Source: Pisaster brevispinus
Taxonomy: Eukaryota > Echinodermata > Asteroidea > Forcipulatida > Asteriidae
Reading direction: 5' to 3'
NCBI GenBank assembly: GCA_023634235.1
Contig: JAMKCF010000003.1
Location: 17,702,742 to 17,766,741, forward strand
Length of the DNA stretch: 64,000 nucleotides
Under the pieces are notes generated by a model that saw only the letters and a program-made list of their open reading frames with translations, did no database searches and was not told where the DNA came from. Both the position numbers and the translations under genes were made by a program. This document shows, piece by piece, positions 1 to 14,009 of this stretch. Each line of letters begins with the position of its first letter. Positions within the stretch are counted from its first letter, which is position 1.

Positions 1-3000
1 TGGTGGGTCGGGACTACGGTTCTTATCCCGGCCGTGTCCTTGATTCACTTTTTCTTTTTTCTAAGTCTTTAGATTTGAATCATGATTTCACTATTGAGGT
101 AAGAATTTCGCTTGTCTTTGCGTGGAACACATAGCCCAGTGGTTGGGAAATAGTTTCTGGTGGATCGGGACCCCGGTTCGAATCCCGGCATGGTCCTTGA
201 TTCACAATTTATTTTTTCTAGGTCTTTAGATTTGAATCATGATTTCACTTATGAGGTAGGAATTTCGCTTGTCTTTGCGTGGAACAGATAGCCCAGTGGT
301 TGGGAGATAGTTTCTGGTGGGTCGGGACCACGGTTCTTATCCCGGCAGTGTCCTTGATTCACTTTTTCTTTTTTCTAAGTCTTTAGATTTGAATCATGAT
401 TTCACTTATGAGGTATAGATTGCGCTTGTCTTTGCGGGGAAAAAATAGCCCAGTGGTTGGGAGATAGTTTCTGGTGGGTCGGGACTACGGTTCGAATCCC
501 GGCAGTGTCCTTGGTTCACTTTTTCTTTTTCTCTGAGTCTTAAGATTTGAATCATGATTTCACTTATGAGGTAGATATTTCGCTTGTCTTTGCGTGGAAC
601 ACATAGCCCAGTGGTTGGGAAATAGTTTCTGGTGGGTCGGGACCACGGTTCGAATCCCGGCAGGGTGCTTGACTCACTTTTTCTTTTTTCTGAGTCTAAA
701 GATTTGATTCATGATTTCACTTATGAGGTAAGATTTTCGCTTGTTTTTGCATGGAACAGATAGCCCAGTGGGTTGGGAGATAGTTTCTGGTGGATCGGGA
801 CCACGGTTGGAATCCGGGCGGTGTCCTTGATTCACTTTTTCTTTTTTTCTGAGTCTAAAGATTTGATTCATGATTTCACTTATGAGGTAAGATTTTCGCT
901 TGTTTTTGCATGGAACAGATAGCCCAGTGGGTTGGGAGATAGTTTCTGGTGGATCGGGACCACGGTTGGAATCCGGGCGGTGTCCTTGATTCACTTTTTC
1001 TTTTTTTCTGAGTCTAAAGATTTGAATCAAGGTTTCATTTATGAGGTAGATATTTCGCTTGCCTTTGCGTGGAACAGATAGCCTAGTGGTTGGGAAATAG
1101 TTTCTGGTGGATCGTGACCACGGTTCGAATCCCGGCAGTGTCCTTGATTCACTTGTTCTTTTTTTCTGAGTCTAAAGATTTGAATCATGATTTCACTTAT
1201 GAGGTAAGATTTTCGCTTGTCTTTGCATGGAACAGATAGCCCAGTGGGTTGGGAGAAAGTTTCTGGTGGATCGGGACCACGGTTCGAATCCCGGCAGTGT
1301 CCTCGATTCACTTTTTTTTTTCTGAGTCTAAAGATTTGAATCATGATTTCACTTATGTGGTGGAATTTCGCTTGTCTTTGTGTGGAACAGATAGCCCAGT
1401 GGTTGGGAGATAGTTTCTTGTGGGTCGGGACCACGGTTCGAATCCCGGCAGTGTCCTTGATTCACTTTTTCCTTTTTCTAAGTCTAAAGATTTGAATCAT
1501 GATTTCACTTATGAGGTAGGAATTTCGCTTGTCTTTGCGTGGAAGAGAGAGCCCAGTGGTTGGGAAATAGTTTCTGGTGGGTCGGGACCACGGTTCGAAT
1601 CCCGGCAGGGTCCTTGATTCACTTTTTATTTTTTTCTGAGTCTAAAGATTTGAATCATGATTTCACTTATGAGGTAGATATTTCGCTTGTCTTTGCGTGG
1701 AACAAATAGCCCAGTCGTTGGGAGATAGTTTCTGGTGGGTCGGGACTACGGTTCTTATCCCGGCCGTGTCCTTGATTCACTTTTTCTTTTTTCTAAGTCT
1801 TTAGATTTGAATCATGATTTCACTATTGAGGTAAGAATTTCGCTTGTCTTTGCGTGGAACACATAGCCCAGTGGTTGGGAAATAGTTTCTGGTGGATCGG
1901 GACCCCGGTTCGAATCCCGGCATGGTCCTTGATTCACAATTTATTTTGTCTAGGTCTTTAGATTTGAATCATGATTTCACTTATGAGGTAGGAATTTCGC
2001 TTGTCTTTGCGTGGAACAGATAGCCCAGTGGTTGGGAGATAGTTTCTGGTGGGTCGGGACCACGGTTCTTATCCCCGCAGTGTCCTTGATTCACTTTTTC
2101 TTTTTTCTAAGTCTTTAGATTTGAATCATGATTTCACTTATGAGGTATAGATTGCGCTTGTCTTTCCGTGGAACAGATAGCCCAGTGGTTGGGACATAAT
2201 TTCTGGTGGATCGGTACCCCGGTTCGAATCCCGGCAGGGTCCTTGACTCACTTTTTTTTTTCTGAGTCTAAAGATTTGAATCATGATTTCACTTATGAGG
2301 TAAGAATTTCGCATGTCTTTGCGTGGAACAGATAGCCCAGTGGCTGGGAGATAGTTTCTGGTGGATCGGGACCACGGTTCGAATCCCGGCAGGGTCCTTG
2401 ACTCACTTTTTTTTTTCTGAGTCTAAAGATTTGAATCATGATTTCACTTATGAGGTAAGAATTTCGCATGTCTTTGCGTGGAACAGATAGCCCAGTGGTT
2501 GGGAGATAGTTTCTGGTGGATCGGGACCACGGTTCGAATCCCGGCATTGTCCTTCATCTTCTTGTTTTTCCTGAGTCTAAGGATTAGAATCATGATTTCA
2601 CTTATGACGTTAGAATTTCGGTTGTCTTTGCGTGGAACACTTAGCCCAGTGGTTGGGAGATAGTTTCTGGTGGATCGGGACCACGGTTCGAATCCCAGCA
2701 AAGACCTAGATTCACTTTTTTTAGTCTGAGTCTCAAGATTTGAATCATGATTTCACTTATGAGGTAAGATTTTCGCTTGTCTTTGCGTGGAACAGATAGC
2801 CCAGTGGCTGGTCGATAAGTTTCTGGTGGATCGGGACCACGGTTCGAATCCGGGCGGTGTCCTTGATTCACTTTTTCTTTTTTTATGAGTCTAAAGATTT
2901 GAATCATGATTTCACTTATGAGGTATATATTTTGCTTGTCTTTGCGTGGAACAAATAGCGTAGTGGTTGGGAGATAGTTTCTCGTGGGTCGGGACCACAG

Positions 3001-5520
3001 TTCTAATCCCGGCAGTGTCCTTGATTCACTTTTTTCTTTTTTCTAAGTTTTTAGATTTGAATCATGATTTCACTTATGAGGTAGGAATTTCGCTTGTCTT
3101 TGCGTGGAACAAATAGCCCAGTGGTTGAGAGACAGTTTCTGGTGGATCGGGACCACGGTTCGAATCCCGGCAGGGTCCTTGATTCACTTTTTCTTTTTTC
3201 TAAGTCTTTAGATTTGAATCATGATTTCACTTATGAGGTAAGAATTTCGCTTGTCTTTGCGTGGAACAAATAGCCAAGTGGTTGGGAGATAGTTTCTGGT
3301 GGGTCGGGACTACGGTTCTTATCCCGGCAGTGTCCTTGATTCACTTTTTCTTTTTTCTTAGTCTTTAGATTTGAATCATGATTTCACTTATGAGGTAGGA
3401 ATGTCGCTTGTCTTTGCGTGGAACAAATAGCCCAGTGGTTGGGAGACAGTTTCTGGTGGATCGGGACCACGGTTCGAATCCCGGCAGGGTCCTTGATTCA
3501 CTTTTTCTTTTTTCTAAGTCTTTAGATTTGAATCATGATTTCACTATTGAGGTAAGAATTTCGCTTGTCTTTGCGTGGAACACATAGCCCAGTGGTTGGG
3601 AAATAGTTTCTGGTGGATCGGGACCCCGGTACGAATCCCGGCATGGTCCTTGATTCACAATTTATTTTGTCTAAGTCTTTAGATTTGAATCATGATTTCA
3701 CTTATGAGGTAGGAATTTCGCTTGTCTTTGCGTGGAACAGATAGCCCAGTGGTTGGGAGATAGTTTCTGGTGGGTCGGGACCACGGTTCTTATCCCGGCA
3801 GTGTCCTTGATTCACTTTTTCTTTTTTTTAAGTCTTTAGATTTGAATCATGATTTCACTTATGAGGTATAGATTGCGCTTGTCTTTGCGTGGAACAAATA
3901 GCCCAGTGTTTGGGAGATAGTTTCTGGTGGATCGGGACCACGGTTCGAATCCCGGCAGTGTCCTTGATTCACTTTTTCTTTTTTCTGAGTCTAAAGATTT
4001 GAATCATGATTTCACTTATGAGGTAAGAATTTCGCATGTCTTTGCGTGGAACAGATAGCCCAGTGGCTGGTCGATAAGTTTCTGGTGGATCGGGACCACG
4101 GTTCGAATCCGGGCGGTGTCCTTGATTAACTTTTTCTTTTTTTATGAGTCTAAAGATTTGAATCATGATTTCACTTATGAGGTATATATTTTGCTTGTCT
4201 TTGCGTGGAACAAATAGCGTAGTGGTTGGGAGATAGTTTCTCGTGGGTCGGGACCACGGTTCTAATCCCGGCAGTGTCCTTGATTCACTTTTTTCTTTTT
4301 TCTAAGTTTTTAGATTTGAATCATGATTTCACTTATGAGGTAGGAATTTCGCTTGTCTTTGCGTGGAACAAATAGCCCAGTGGTTGAGAGACAGTTTCTG
4401 GTGGATCGGGACCACGGTTCGAATCCCGGCAGGGTCCTTGATTCACTTTTTCTTTTTTCTAAGTCTTTAGATTTGAATCATGATTTCACTTATGAGGTAA
4501 GAATTTCGCTTGTCTTTGCGTGGAACACATAGCCCAGTGGTTGGGAAATAGTTTCTGGTGGGTCGGGACCACGGTTCGAATCCCGGCAGGGTCCTTGATT
4601 CACTTTTTCTTTGTTCTACGTCTTTAGATTTGAATCATGCTTTCACTTATGAGGTATAGATTGCGCTCGTCTTTGCGTGGAACAAATAGCCCAGTGGTTG
4701 GGAGATAGTTTCTGGTTGATCGGGACCACGGTTCGAATCCCGGCAGTGTCCTTGATTCACTTTTTCTTTTTTCTAAGTCTTTAGATTTGAATCATGATTT
4801 CACTTATGAGGTAAGAATTTCGCTTGTCTTTGCGTGGAACACATAGCCCAGTGGTTGGGAAATAGTTTCTGGTGGGTCGGGACCGAGGTTCGAATCCCGG
4901 CAGGGTCCTTGATTCACTTTTTCTTTTTTCTACGTCTTTAGATTTGAATCATGCTTTCACTTATGAGGTATAGATTGCGCTCGTCTTTGCGTGGAACAAA
5001 TAGCCCAGTGGTTGGGAGATAGTTTCTGGTTGATCGGGACCACGGTTCGAATCCAGGCAGTGTCCTTGATTCACTTTTTCTTTTTTCTGAGTTTAAAGAT
5101 TTGAATCATGATTTCACTTATGAGGTAAGCATTTCGCATGTTTTTGCGTGGAACAGATAGCCCAGTGGCTGGGAGATAGTTTCTGGTGGATCGGGACCAC
5201 GGTTGGAATCCGGGCGGTGTCCTTGATTCACTTTTTCTTTTTTTCTGAGTCTAAAGATTTGAATCATGATTTCACTTATGAGGTAGATATTTCGCTTGTC
5301 TTTGCATGGAACAGATAGCCTAGTGGTTGGGAGATAGTTTCTGGTGGATCGTGACCACGGTTCGAATCCCGGCAGTGTCCTTGGTTCACTTTTTCTTTTT
5401 TTCTGAGTCTAAAGATTTGAATTATGATTTCACTTATGACTTAGGAATGTCATTTGTCTTTGCGTGGAACAGATAGCCCAATGGTTGGGAGATAGTTTCT
5501 GGTGGATCGGGACCACGATT
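1..5520 (+). repeat. Array region 1: diverged monomers, roughly 11-mer periodicity
   Basis: Monomers here mix two spacer types, AAGTCTTTAG and GAGTCTAAAG, and differ from neighbours at many positions. Several B boxes are broken (GGTTCTTATCC at 18-28 and again at about 330, 1,750 and 3,315; GGTTGGAATCC near 807, 966 and 5,200). The segment starting at 1 recurs at 1,733 (offset 1,732), and a marker CACTATTGAG recurs from 1,821 to 3,542 (offset 1,721), both about 11 monomers. A two-monomer block around 4,500-4,740 is repeated about 313 bp downstream. No gene or other element is seen. Confidence 0.85.
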
Positions 5521-6119
5521 CGAATCTCGACCAGGTCCTTGATTCACTTTATCTTTTTTCTGAGTCTAAAGATTTGAATCATGATTTCACTTATGAGGTA
5601 AGAATTTCGCTTGTCTTTGCGTGGAACAGATAGCCCAGTGGTTGGGACATAATTTCTGGTGGATCGGTACCCCGGTTCGAATCCCGGCAGTGTCGTTGAT
5701 CTTCTTTTTTTTCTGAGTTTAAAGATTTGAATCATGATTTCACTTATGAGGTAAGAATTTCGCTTGTCTTTGCGTGGAATAGATAGCCCAGTGGTTGAGA
5801 GATAGTTATGGTGGATAGGGACCCCGGTTCGAATCCCGGCAGTGTCCTTGATTAACTTTTTCTTTTTTCTAAGTCTTTAGATTTGAATCATGATTTCCTT
5901 TATGAGGTAGGAATTTCGCTTGTGTTTGCGTGGAACAAATAGCCCAGTGGTTGGGAGATAGTTTGTGGTGGGTCGGGACCACGGTTCGAATCCCGACAAG
6001 GTCCTTCATTCACTTTTTTTTCTGAGTCTAAAGATTTGAATCATGATTTCACTTATAAGGTAAGAATTTCGCTTGTCTTTGCGTGGAACAGATAGCCCAG
6101 TGGTTGGGAGATAGTTTCT

Positions 6120-8060
6120 GGTGTATCGGGACCACGGTTCGAATCCATGCAAAGTCCTTGATTTACTTTTTCTTTTTTCCGAGTCTAAACATTTGAATTA
6201 TGATTTCACTTATGACTTAGGAATTTCGTTTGTCTTTGCGTGGAACAGATAGCCCAGTGGTTGGGAGATAGTTTCTGGTGGATCGGGACCCCGGTTCGAA
6301 TCCCGGCAGTGTCCTTGATCCCCTTTTTCTTTTTTCTGAGTCTTAAGATTTGAATCATGATTTCACTTATGAGGTAGGAATTTTGCTTGTCTTTGCGTGG
6401 AACAGATAGCCCAGTGGTTGGGAGATAGTTTCTGGTGGATCGGGACCACGGTTCGAACCCCGACAAGGTACTTGATTCACTTATTGTTTTTTCTGAGTCT
6501 AAATATTTGAATCATGATTTCACTTATGAGGTAAGAATTTCGCATGTCTTTGCGTGGAACAGATAGCCCAGTGGTTGGGAGATAGTTTCTGGTGGATCAT
6601 GACGACGGTTCGAATCCTGGTAGGATCCTTGATCCCTTTTTTCTGAGTCTAAAGATTTGAATCATGATTTCACTTTCGAGGTAAGAATTTCGCTTGTCTT
6701 TGCGTGGAACAGATAGCCCAGTGGTTGGGAGATAATTTCTGGTGGATCGGTACCCCGGTTCGAATCCCGGCAGTGTCCTTGATCTTCTTTTTTTTCTGAG
6801 TCTAAAGATTTGAATCATGATTTCACTTATGAGGTAAGAATTTCGCTTGTCTTTGCGTGGAACAGATAGCCCAATGGTTGGGAGATAGTTTCTGGTGGAT
6901 CGGGATCACGGTTCGAATCCCGGCAAAGTCCTTGATTCACTTTGTCTTTTTTCTGAGTCTAAATATTTGAATCATGATTTCACTTATGAGGTAAGAATTT
7001 CGCTTGTCTTTGCGTGGAACAGATAGCCCAGTGGTTGGGAGATAGTTTCTGGTGGATCGGGATCACGGTTCGAATCCCGGCAAAGTCCTTGATTCACTTT
7101 TTCTTTGTTCTGAGTCTAAATATTTGAGTCATGATTTCACTTATGAGGTGAGATTATCGCATGGCTTGCGTGGAACAGATAGCCCAGTGGTTGGGAGATA
7201 GTTTCTGGTGGATCGGCACCCCGGTTCGAATCCCGGCAGTGTCCTTGATCCCCTTTTTCTTTTTTCTGAGTCTAAAGATTTGAATCATGATTTCACTTAT
7301 GAGGTAGGAATTTTGCTTGTCTTTGCGTGGAACAGATAGCCCAGTGGTTGGGAGATAGTTTCTGGTGGATCGGGACCACGGTTCGAACCCCGACAAGGTA
7401 CTTGATTCACTTTTTGTTTTTTCTGAGTCTAAAGATTTGAATTATGATTTCACTTATGACTTAGGAATGTCATTTGTCTTTGCGTGGAACAGATAGCCCA
7501 GTGGTTGGGAGATAGTTTCTGGTGGATCGGGACCCCGGTTCGAATCCCGACAAGGTACTTGATTCACTTTTTTTTTTTCTGAGTCTAAAGATTTGAATCA
7601 TGATTTCACTTTTGAGGTAGGAATTTCGCTTGTCTTTGCGTGGAACAGATAGCCCAGTGGTTGGGATATAGTTTCTGGTGGATCGGGACCACGGTTCGAA
7701 TCCATGCAAAGTCCTTGATTTACTTTTTCTTTTTTCCGAATCTAAAGATTTGAATTATGATTTCACTTATGACTTAGGAATGTCATTGGTCTTTGCGTGG
7801 AACAGATAGCCCAGTGGTTGGGAGATAGTTTCTGGTGGATCGGGACCACGGTTCGAATCCATGCAAAGTCCTTGATTTACTTTTTCTTTTTTCCGAATCT
7901 AAAGATTTGAATTATGATTTCACTTATGACTTAGGAATGTCATTGGTCTTTGCGTGGAACAGATAGCCCAGTGGTTGGGAGATAGTTTCTGGTGGATCGG
8001 GACCACGGTTCGAATCCCGACAAGGTCCTTGATCTTCTTTTTCTTTTTTCTGAGTCTAAA
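6120..8060 (+). repeat. 13-monomer block, copy A (offset ~2,030 bp)
   Basis: The order of monomer variants here is repeated at about 8,150-10,090. Matching landmarks are the truncated spacer reading ATTATCGCATGGCTTGCG at 7,144 and 9,184 and a long T run at about 7,568 and 9,598. The offset of 2,028-2,030 bp is 13 monomers. A related block appears again near 12,300. Edges are estimated by eye. Confidence 0.75.
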
Positions 8061-8149
8061 GATTTGAATCGTGATTTCACTTATGAGGTAAGAATTTCGC
8101 ATGTCTTTGCGTGGAACAGATAGCCCAGTGGTTGGGAGATAGTTTCTGG

Positions 8150-10090
8150 TGGATCGGGACCACGGTTCGAATCCATGCAAAGTCCTTGATTTACTTTTTC
8201 TTTTTTCCGAGTCTAAAGATTTGAATTATGATTTCACTTATGACTTAGGAATGTCATTTGTCTTTGCGTGGAACAGATAGCCCAGTGGTTGGGAGATAGT
8301 TTCTGGTGGATCGGGACCCCGGTTCGAATCCCGGCAGTGTCCTTGATCCCCTTTTTCTTTTTTCTGAGTCTTAAGATTTGAATCATGATTTCACTTATGA
8401 GGTAGGAATTTTGCTTGTCTTTGCGTGGAACAGATAGCCCAGTGGTTGGGAGATAGTTTCTGGTGGATCGGGACCACGGTTCGAACCCCGACAAGGTACT
8501 TGATTCACTTATTGTTTTTTCTGAGTCTAAATATTTGAATCATGATTTCACTTATGAGGTAAGAATTTCGCATGTCTTTGCGTGGAACAGATAGCCCAGT
8601 GGTTGGGAGATAGTTTCTGGTGGATCAGGACGACGGTTCGAATCCTGGTAGGATCCTTGATCCCTTTTTTCTGAGTCTAAAGATTTGAATCATGATTTCA
8701 CTTTCAAGGTAAGAATTTCGCTTGTCTTTGCGTGGAACAGATAGCCCAGTGGTTGGGAGATAATTTCTGGTGGATCGGTACCCCGGTTCGAATCCCGGCA
8801 GTGTCCTTGATCTTCTTTTTTTTTTCTGAGTCTAAAGATTTGAATCATGATTTCACTTATGAGGTAAGAATTTCGCTTGTCTTTGCGTGGAACAGATAGC
8901 CCAATGGTTGGGAGATAGTTTCTGGTGGATCGGGATCACGGTTCGAATCCCGGCAAAGTCCTTGATTCACTTTGTCTTTTTTCTGAGTCTAAATATTTGA
9001 ATCATGATTTCACTTATGAGGTAAGAATTTCGCTTGTCTTTGCGTGGAACAGATAGCCCAGTGGTTGGGAGATAGTTTCTGGTGGATCGGGATCACGGTT
9101 CGAATCCCGGCAAAGTCCTTGATTCACTTTTTCTTTGTTCTGAGTCTAAATATTTGAGTCATGATTTCACTTATGAGGTGAGATTATCGCATGGCTTGCG
9201 TGGAACAGATAGCCCAGTGGTTGGGAGATAGTTTCTGGTGGATCGGCACCCCGGTTCGAATCCCGGCAGTGTCCTTGATCCCCTTTTTCTTTTTTCTGAG
9301 TCTAAAGATTTGAATCATGATTTCACTTATGAGGTAGGAATTTTGCTTGTCTTTGCGTGGAACAGATAGCCCAGTGGTTGGGAGATAGTTTCTGGTGGAT
9401 CGGGACCACGGTTCGAACCCCGACAAGGTACTTGATTCACTTTTTGTTTTTTCTGAGTCTAAAGATTTGAATTATGATTTCACTTATGACTTAGGAATGT
9501 CATTTGTCTTTGCGTGGAACAGATAGCCCAGTGGTTGGGAGATAGTTTCTGGTGGATCGGGACCCCGGTTCGAATCCCGACAAGGTACTTGATTCACTTT
9601 TTTTTTTCTGAGTCTAAAGATTTGAATCATGATTTCACTTTTGAGGTAGGAATTTCGCTTGTCTTTGCGTGGAACAGATAGCCCAGTGGTTGGGATATAG
9701 TTTCTGGTGGATCGGGACCACGGTTCGAATCCATGCAAAGTCCTTGATTTACTTTTTCTTTTTTCCGAATCTAAAGATTTGAATTATGATTTCACTTATG
9801 ACTTAGGAATGTCATTGGTCTTTGCGTGGAACAGATAGCCCAGTGGTTGGGAGATAGTTTCTGGTGGATCGGGACCACGGTTCGAATCCATGCAAAGTCC
9901 TTGATTTACTTTTTCTTTTTTCCGAATCTAAAGATTTGAATTATGATTTCACTTATGACTTAGGAATGTCATTGGTCTTTGCGTGGAACAGATAGCCCAG
10001 TGGTTGGGAGATAGTTTCTGGTGGATCGGGACCACGGTTCGAATCCCGACAAGGTCCTTGATCTTCTTTTTCTTTTTTCTGAGTCTAAAG
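8150..10090 (+). repeat. 13-monomer block, copy B (offset ~2,030 bp)
   Basis: This is the second copy of the 6,120-8,060 block, with the same variant order and few substitutions. Copies of 3 monomers (471 bp) follow at about 9,949 and 10,420, showing further duplication at its right edge. Confidence 0.75.
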
Positions 10091-10374
10091 ATTTGAATCA
10101 TGATTTCACTTTTGAGGTAGGAATTTCGCTTGTCTTTGCGTGGAACAGATAGCCCAGTGGTTGGGATATAGTTTCTGGTGGATCGGGACCACGGTTCGAA
10201 TCCATGCAAAGTCCTTGATTTACTTTTTCTTTTTTCCGAATCTAAAGATTTGAATTATGATTTCACTTATGACTTAGGAATGTCATTGGTCTTTGCGTGG
10301 AACAGATAGCCCAGTGGTTGGGAGATAGTTTCTGGTGGATCGGGACCACGGTTCGAATCCATGCAAAGTCCTTG

Positions 10375-11160
10375 ATTTACTTTTTCTTTTTTCCGAATCT
10401 AAAGATTTGAATTATGATTTCACTTATGACTTAGGAATGTCATTGGTCTTTGCGTGGAACAGATAGCCCAGTGGTTGGGAGATAGTTTCTGGTGGATCGG
10501 GACCACGGTTCGAATCCCGACAAGGTCCTTGATCTTCTTTTTCTTTTTTCTGAGTCTAAAGATTTGAATCGTGATTTCACTTATGAGGTAAGAATTTCGC
10601 ATGTCTTTGCGTGGAACAGATAGCCCAGTGGTTGGGAGATAGTTTCTGGTGGATCGGGACCACGGTTCGAATCCATGCAAAGTCCTTGATTTACTTTTTC
10701 TTTTTTCCGAGTCTAAAGATTTGAATTATGATTTCACTTATGACTTAGGAATGTCATTTGTCTTTGCGTGGAACAGATAGCCCAGTGGTTGGGAGATAGT
10801 TTCTGGTGGATCGGGACCACGATTCGAATCTCGACCAGGTCCTTGATTCACTTTATCTTTTTTCTGAGTCTAAAGATTTGAATCATGATTTCACTTATGA
10901 GGTAAGAATTTCGCTTGTCTTTGCGTGGAACAGATAGCCCAGTGGTTGGGACATAATTTCTGGTGGATCGGTACCCCGGTTCGAATCCCGGCAGTGTCCT
11001 TGATCTTCTTCTTTTTTTTCTGAGTCTAAAGATTTGAATCATGATTTCACTTATGAGGTAAGAATTTCGCTTGTCTTTGCGTGGAACAGATAGCCCAATG
11101 GTTGGGAGATAGTTTCTGGTGGATCGGGATCACGGTTCGAATCCCGGCAAAGTCCTTGAT
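10375..11160 (+). repeat. 6-monomer-offset block, copy A (941 bp apart)
   Basis: This segment is nearly identical to 11,316-12,101 at an offset of 941 bp. It includes a distinctive monomer with a changed B box (GATTCGAATCTCGACCAGG) at 10,831 and 11,772. Confidence 0.75.
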
Positions 11161-11315
11161 TCACTTTTTGTTTTTTCTGAGTCTAAAGATTTGAATTATG
11201 ATTTCACTTATGACTTAGGAATGTCATTTGTCTTTGCGTGGAACAGATAGCCCAGTGGTTGGGAGATAGTTTCTGGTGGATCGGGACCCCGGTTCGAATC
11301 CCGACAAGGTACTTG

Positions 11316-12101
11316 ATTTACTTTTTCTTTTTTCCGAATCTAAAGATTTGAATTATGATTTCACTTATGACTTAGGAATGTCATTGGTCTTTGCGTGGAA
11401 CAGATAGCCCAGTGGTTGGGAGATAGTTTCTGGTGGATCGGGACCACGGTTCGAATCCCGACAAGGTCCTTGATCTTCTTTTTCTTTTTTCTGAGTCTAA
11501 AGATTTGAATCGTGATTTCACTTATGAGGTAAGAATTTCGCATGTCTTTGCGTGGAACAGATAGCCCAGTGGTTGGGAGATAGTTTCTGGTGGATCGGGA
11601 CCACGGTTCGAATCCATGCAAAGTCCTTGATTTACTTTTTCTTTTTTCCGAGTCTAAAGATTTGAATTATGATTTCACTTATGACTTAGGAATGTCATTT
11701 GTCTTTGCGTGGAACAGATAGCCCAGTGGTTGGGAGATAGTTTCTGGTGGATCGGGACCACGATTCGAATCTCGACCAGGTCCTTGATTCACTTTATCTT
11801 TTTTCTGAGTCTAAAGATTTGAATCATGATTTCACTTATGAGGTAAGAATTTCGCTTGTCTTTGCGTGGAACAGATAGCCCAGTGGTTGGGACATAATTT
11901 CTGGTGGATCGGTACCCCGGTTCGAATCCCGGCAGTGTCCTTGATCTTCTTCTTTTTTTTCTGAGTCTAAAGATTTGAATCATGATTTCACTTATGAGGT
12001 AAGAATTTCGCTTGTCTTTGCGTGGAACAGATAGCCCAATGGTTGGGAGATAGTTTCTGGTGGATCGGGATCACGGTTCGAATCCCGGCAAAGTCCTTGA
12101 T
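11316..12101 (+). repeat. 6-monomer-offset block, copy B
   Basis: This is the second copy of 10,375-11,160. The copies stop matching where one has CTTTTTGTTTTTTC and the other CTTTGTCTTTTTTC after the tRNA-like domain, which marks the exchange edge. Confidence 0.75.
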
Positions 12102-14009
12102 TCACTTTGTCTTTTTTCTGAGTCTAAATATTTGAATCATGATTTCACTTATGAGGAAAGAATTTCGCTTGTCTTTGCGTGGAACAGATAGCCCAGTGGT
12201 TGGGAGATAGTTTCTGGTGGATCGGGATCACGGTTCGAATCCCGGCAAAGTCCTTGATTCACTTTTTCTTTGTTCTGAGTCTAAATATTTGAGTCATGAT
12301 TTCACTTATGAGGTGAGATTATCGCATGGCTTGCGTGGAACAGATAGCCCAGTGGTTGGGAGATAGTTTCTGGTGGATCGGCACCCCGGTTCGAATCCCG
12401 GCAGTGTCCTTTATCCCCTTTTTCTTTTTTCTGAGTCTAAAGATTTGAATCATGATTTCACTTATGAGGTAGGAATTTTGCTTGTCTTTGCGTGGAACAG
12501 ATAGCCCAGTGGTTGGGAGATAGTTTCTGGTGGATCGGGACCACGGTTCGAACCCCGACAAGGTACTTGATTCACTTTTTGTTTTTTCTGAGTCTAAAGA
12601 TTTGAATTATGATTTCACTTATGACTTAGGAATGTCATTTGTCTTTGCGTGGAACAGATAGCCCAGGTGTTGGGAGATAGTTTCTGGTGGATCGGGACCC
12701 CGGTTCGAATCCCGACAAGGTACTTGATTCACTTTTTCTTTTTTTTCTGAGTCTAAAGATTTGAATCATGATTTCACTTTTGAGGTAGGAATTTCGCTTG
12801 TCTTTGCGTGGAACAGATAGCCCAGTGGTTTGAATATAGTTTCTGGTGGATCGGGACCACGGTTCGAATCCATGCAAAGTCCTTGATTTACTTTTTCTTT
12901 TTTCTGAGTCTAAAGATTTGAATCATGATTTCACTTATGAGGTTGGAATTTCGCTTGTCTTTGCGTGGAACAGATAGCCCAGTGGTTGGGAGATAGTTTC
13001 TGGTTGATCGGGACCACGGTTCGAACCCCGACAAGGTACTTGATTCACTTTTTGTTTTTTCTGAGTCTAAAGATTTGAATCATGATTTCACTTTTGAGGT
13101 AGGAATTTCGCTTGTCTTTGCGTGGAACAGATAGCCCAGTGGTTGGGATATAGTTTCTGGTGGATCAGGACGACGGTTCGAATCCTGGTAGGATCCTTGA
13201 TCCCTTTTTTCTGAGTCTAAAGATTTGAATCATGATTTCACTTATGAGGTAAGAATTTCGCTTGTCTTTGCGTGGAACAGATAGCCCAGTGGTTGGGATA
13301 TAGTTTCTGGTGGATCGGGACCACGGTTCGAATCCATGCAAAGTCCTTGATTTACTTTTTCTTTTTTCCGAATCTAAAGATTTGAATTATGATTTCACTT
13401 ATGACTTAGGAATGTCATTGGTCTTTGCGTGGAACAGATAGCCCAGTGGTTGGGAGATAGTTTCTGGTGGATCGGGACCACGGTTCGAATCCCGACAAGG
13501 TCCTTGATCTTCTTTTTCTTTTTTCTGAGTCTAAAGATTTGAATCGTGATTTCACTTATGAGGTAAGAATTTCGCATGTCTTTGCGTGGAACAGATAGTC
13601 CAGTGGTTGGGAGATAATTTCTGGTGGATCGGTACCCCGGTTCAAATCCCGGCAGTGTCCTTGATCTTCTTTTTCTTTTTTTTCTGAGTCTAAAGATTTG
13701 AATCGTGATTTCACTTATGAGGTAAGAATTTCGCATGTCTTTGCGTGGAACAGATAGTCCAGTGGTTGGGAGATAGTTTCTAGTGAATCGGGACCACGGT
13801 TCGAATCCATGCAAAGTCCTTGATTTACTTTTTCTTTTTTCCGAGTCTAAAGATTTGAATTATGATTTCACTTATGACTAAGGAATTTCGTTTGTCTTTG
13901 CGTGGAACAGATAGCCCAGTGGTTGGGAGATAGTTTCTGGTGATTCGGGACCACGGTTCGAATCCCGACAAGGTCCTTGATTCACTTTTTCTTTTTTCTG
14001 AGTCTAAAG

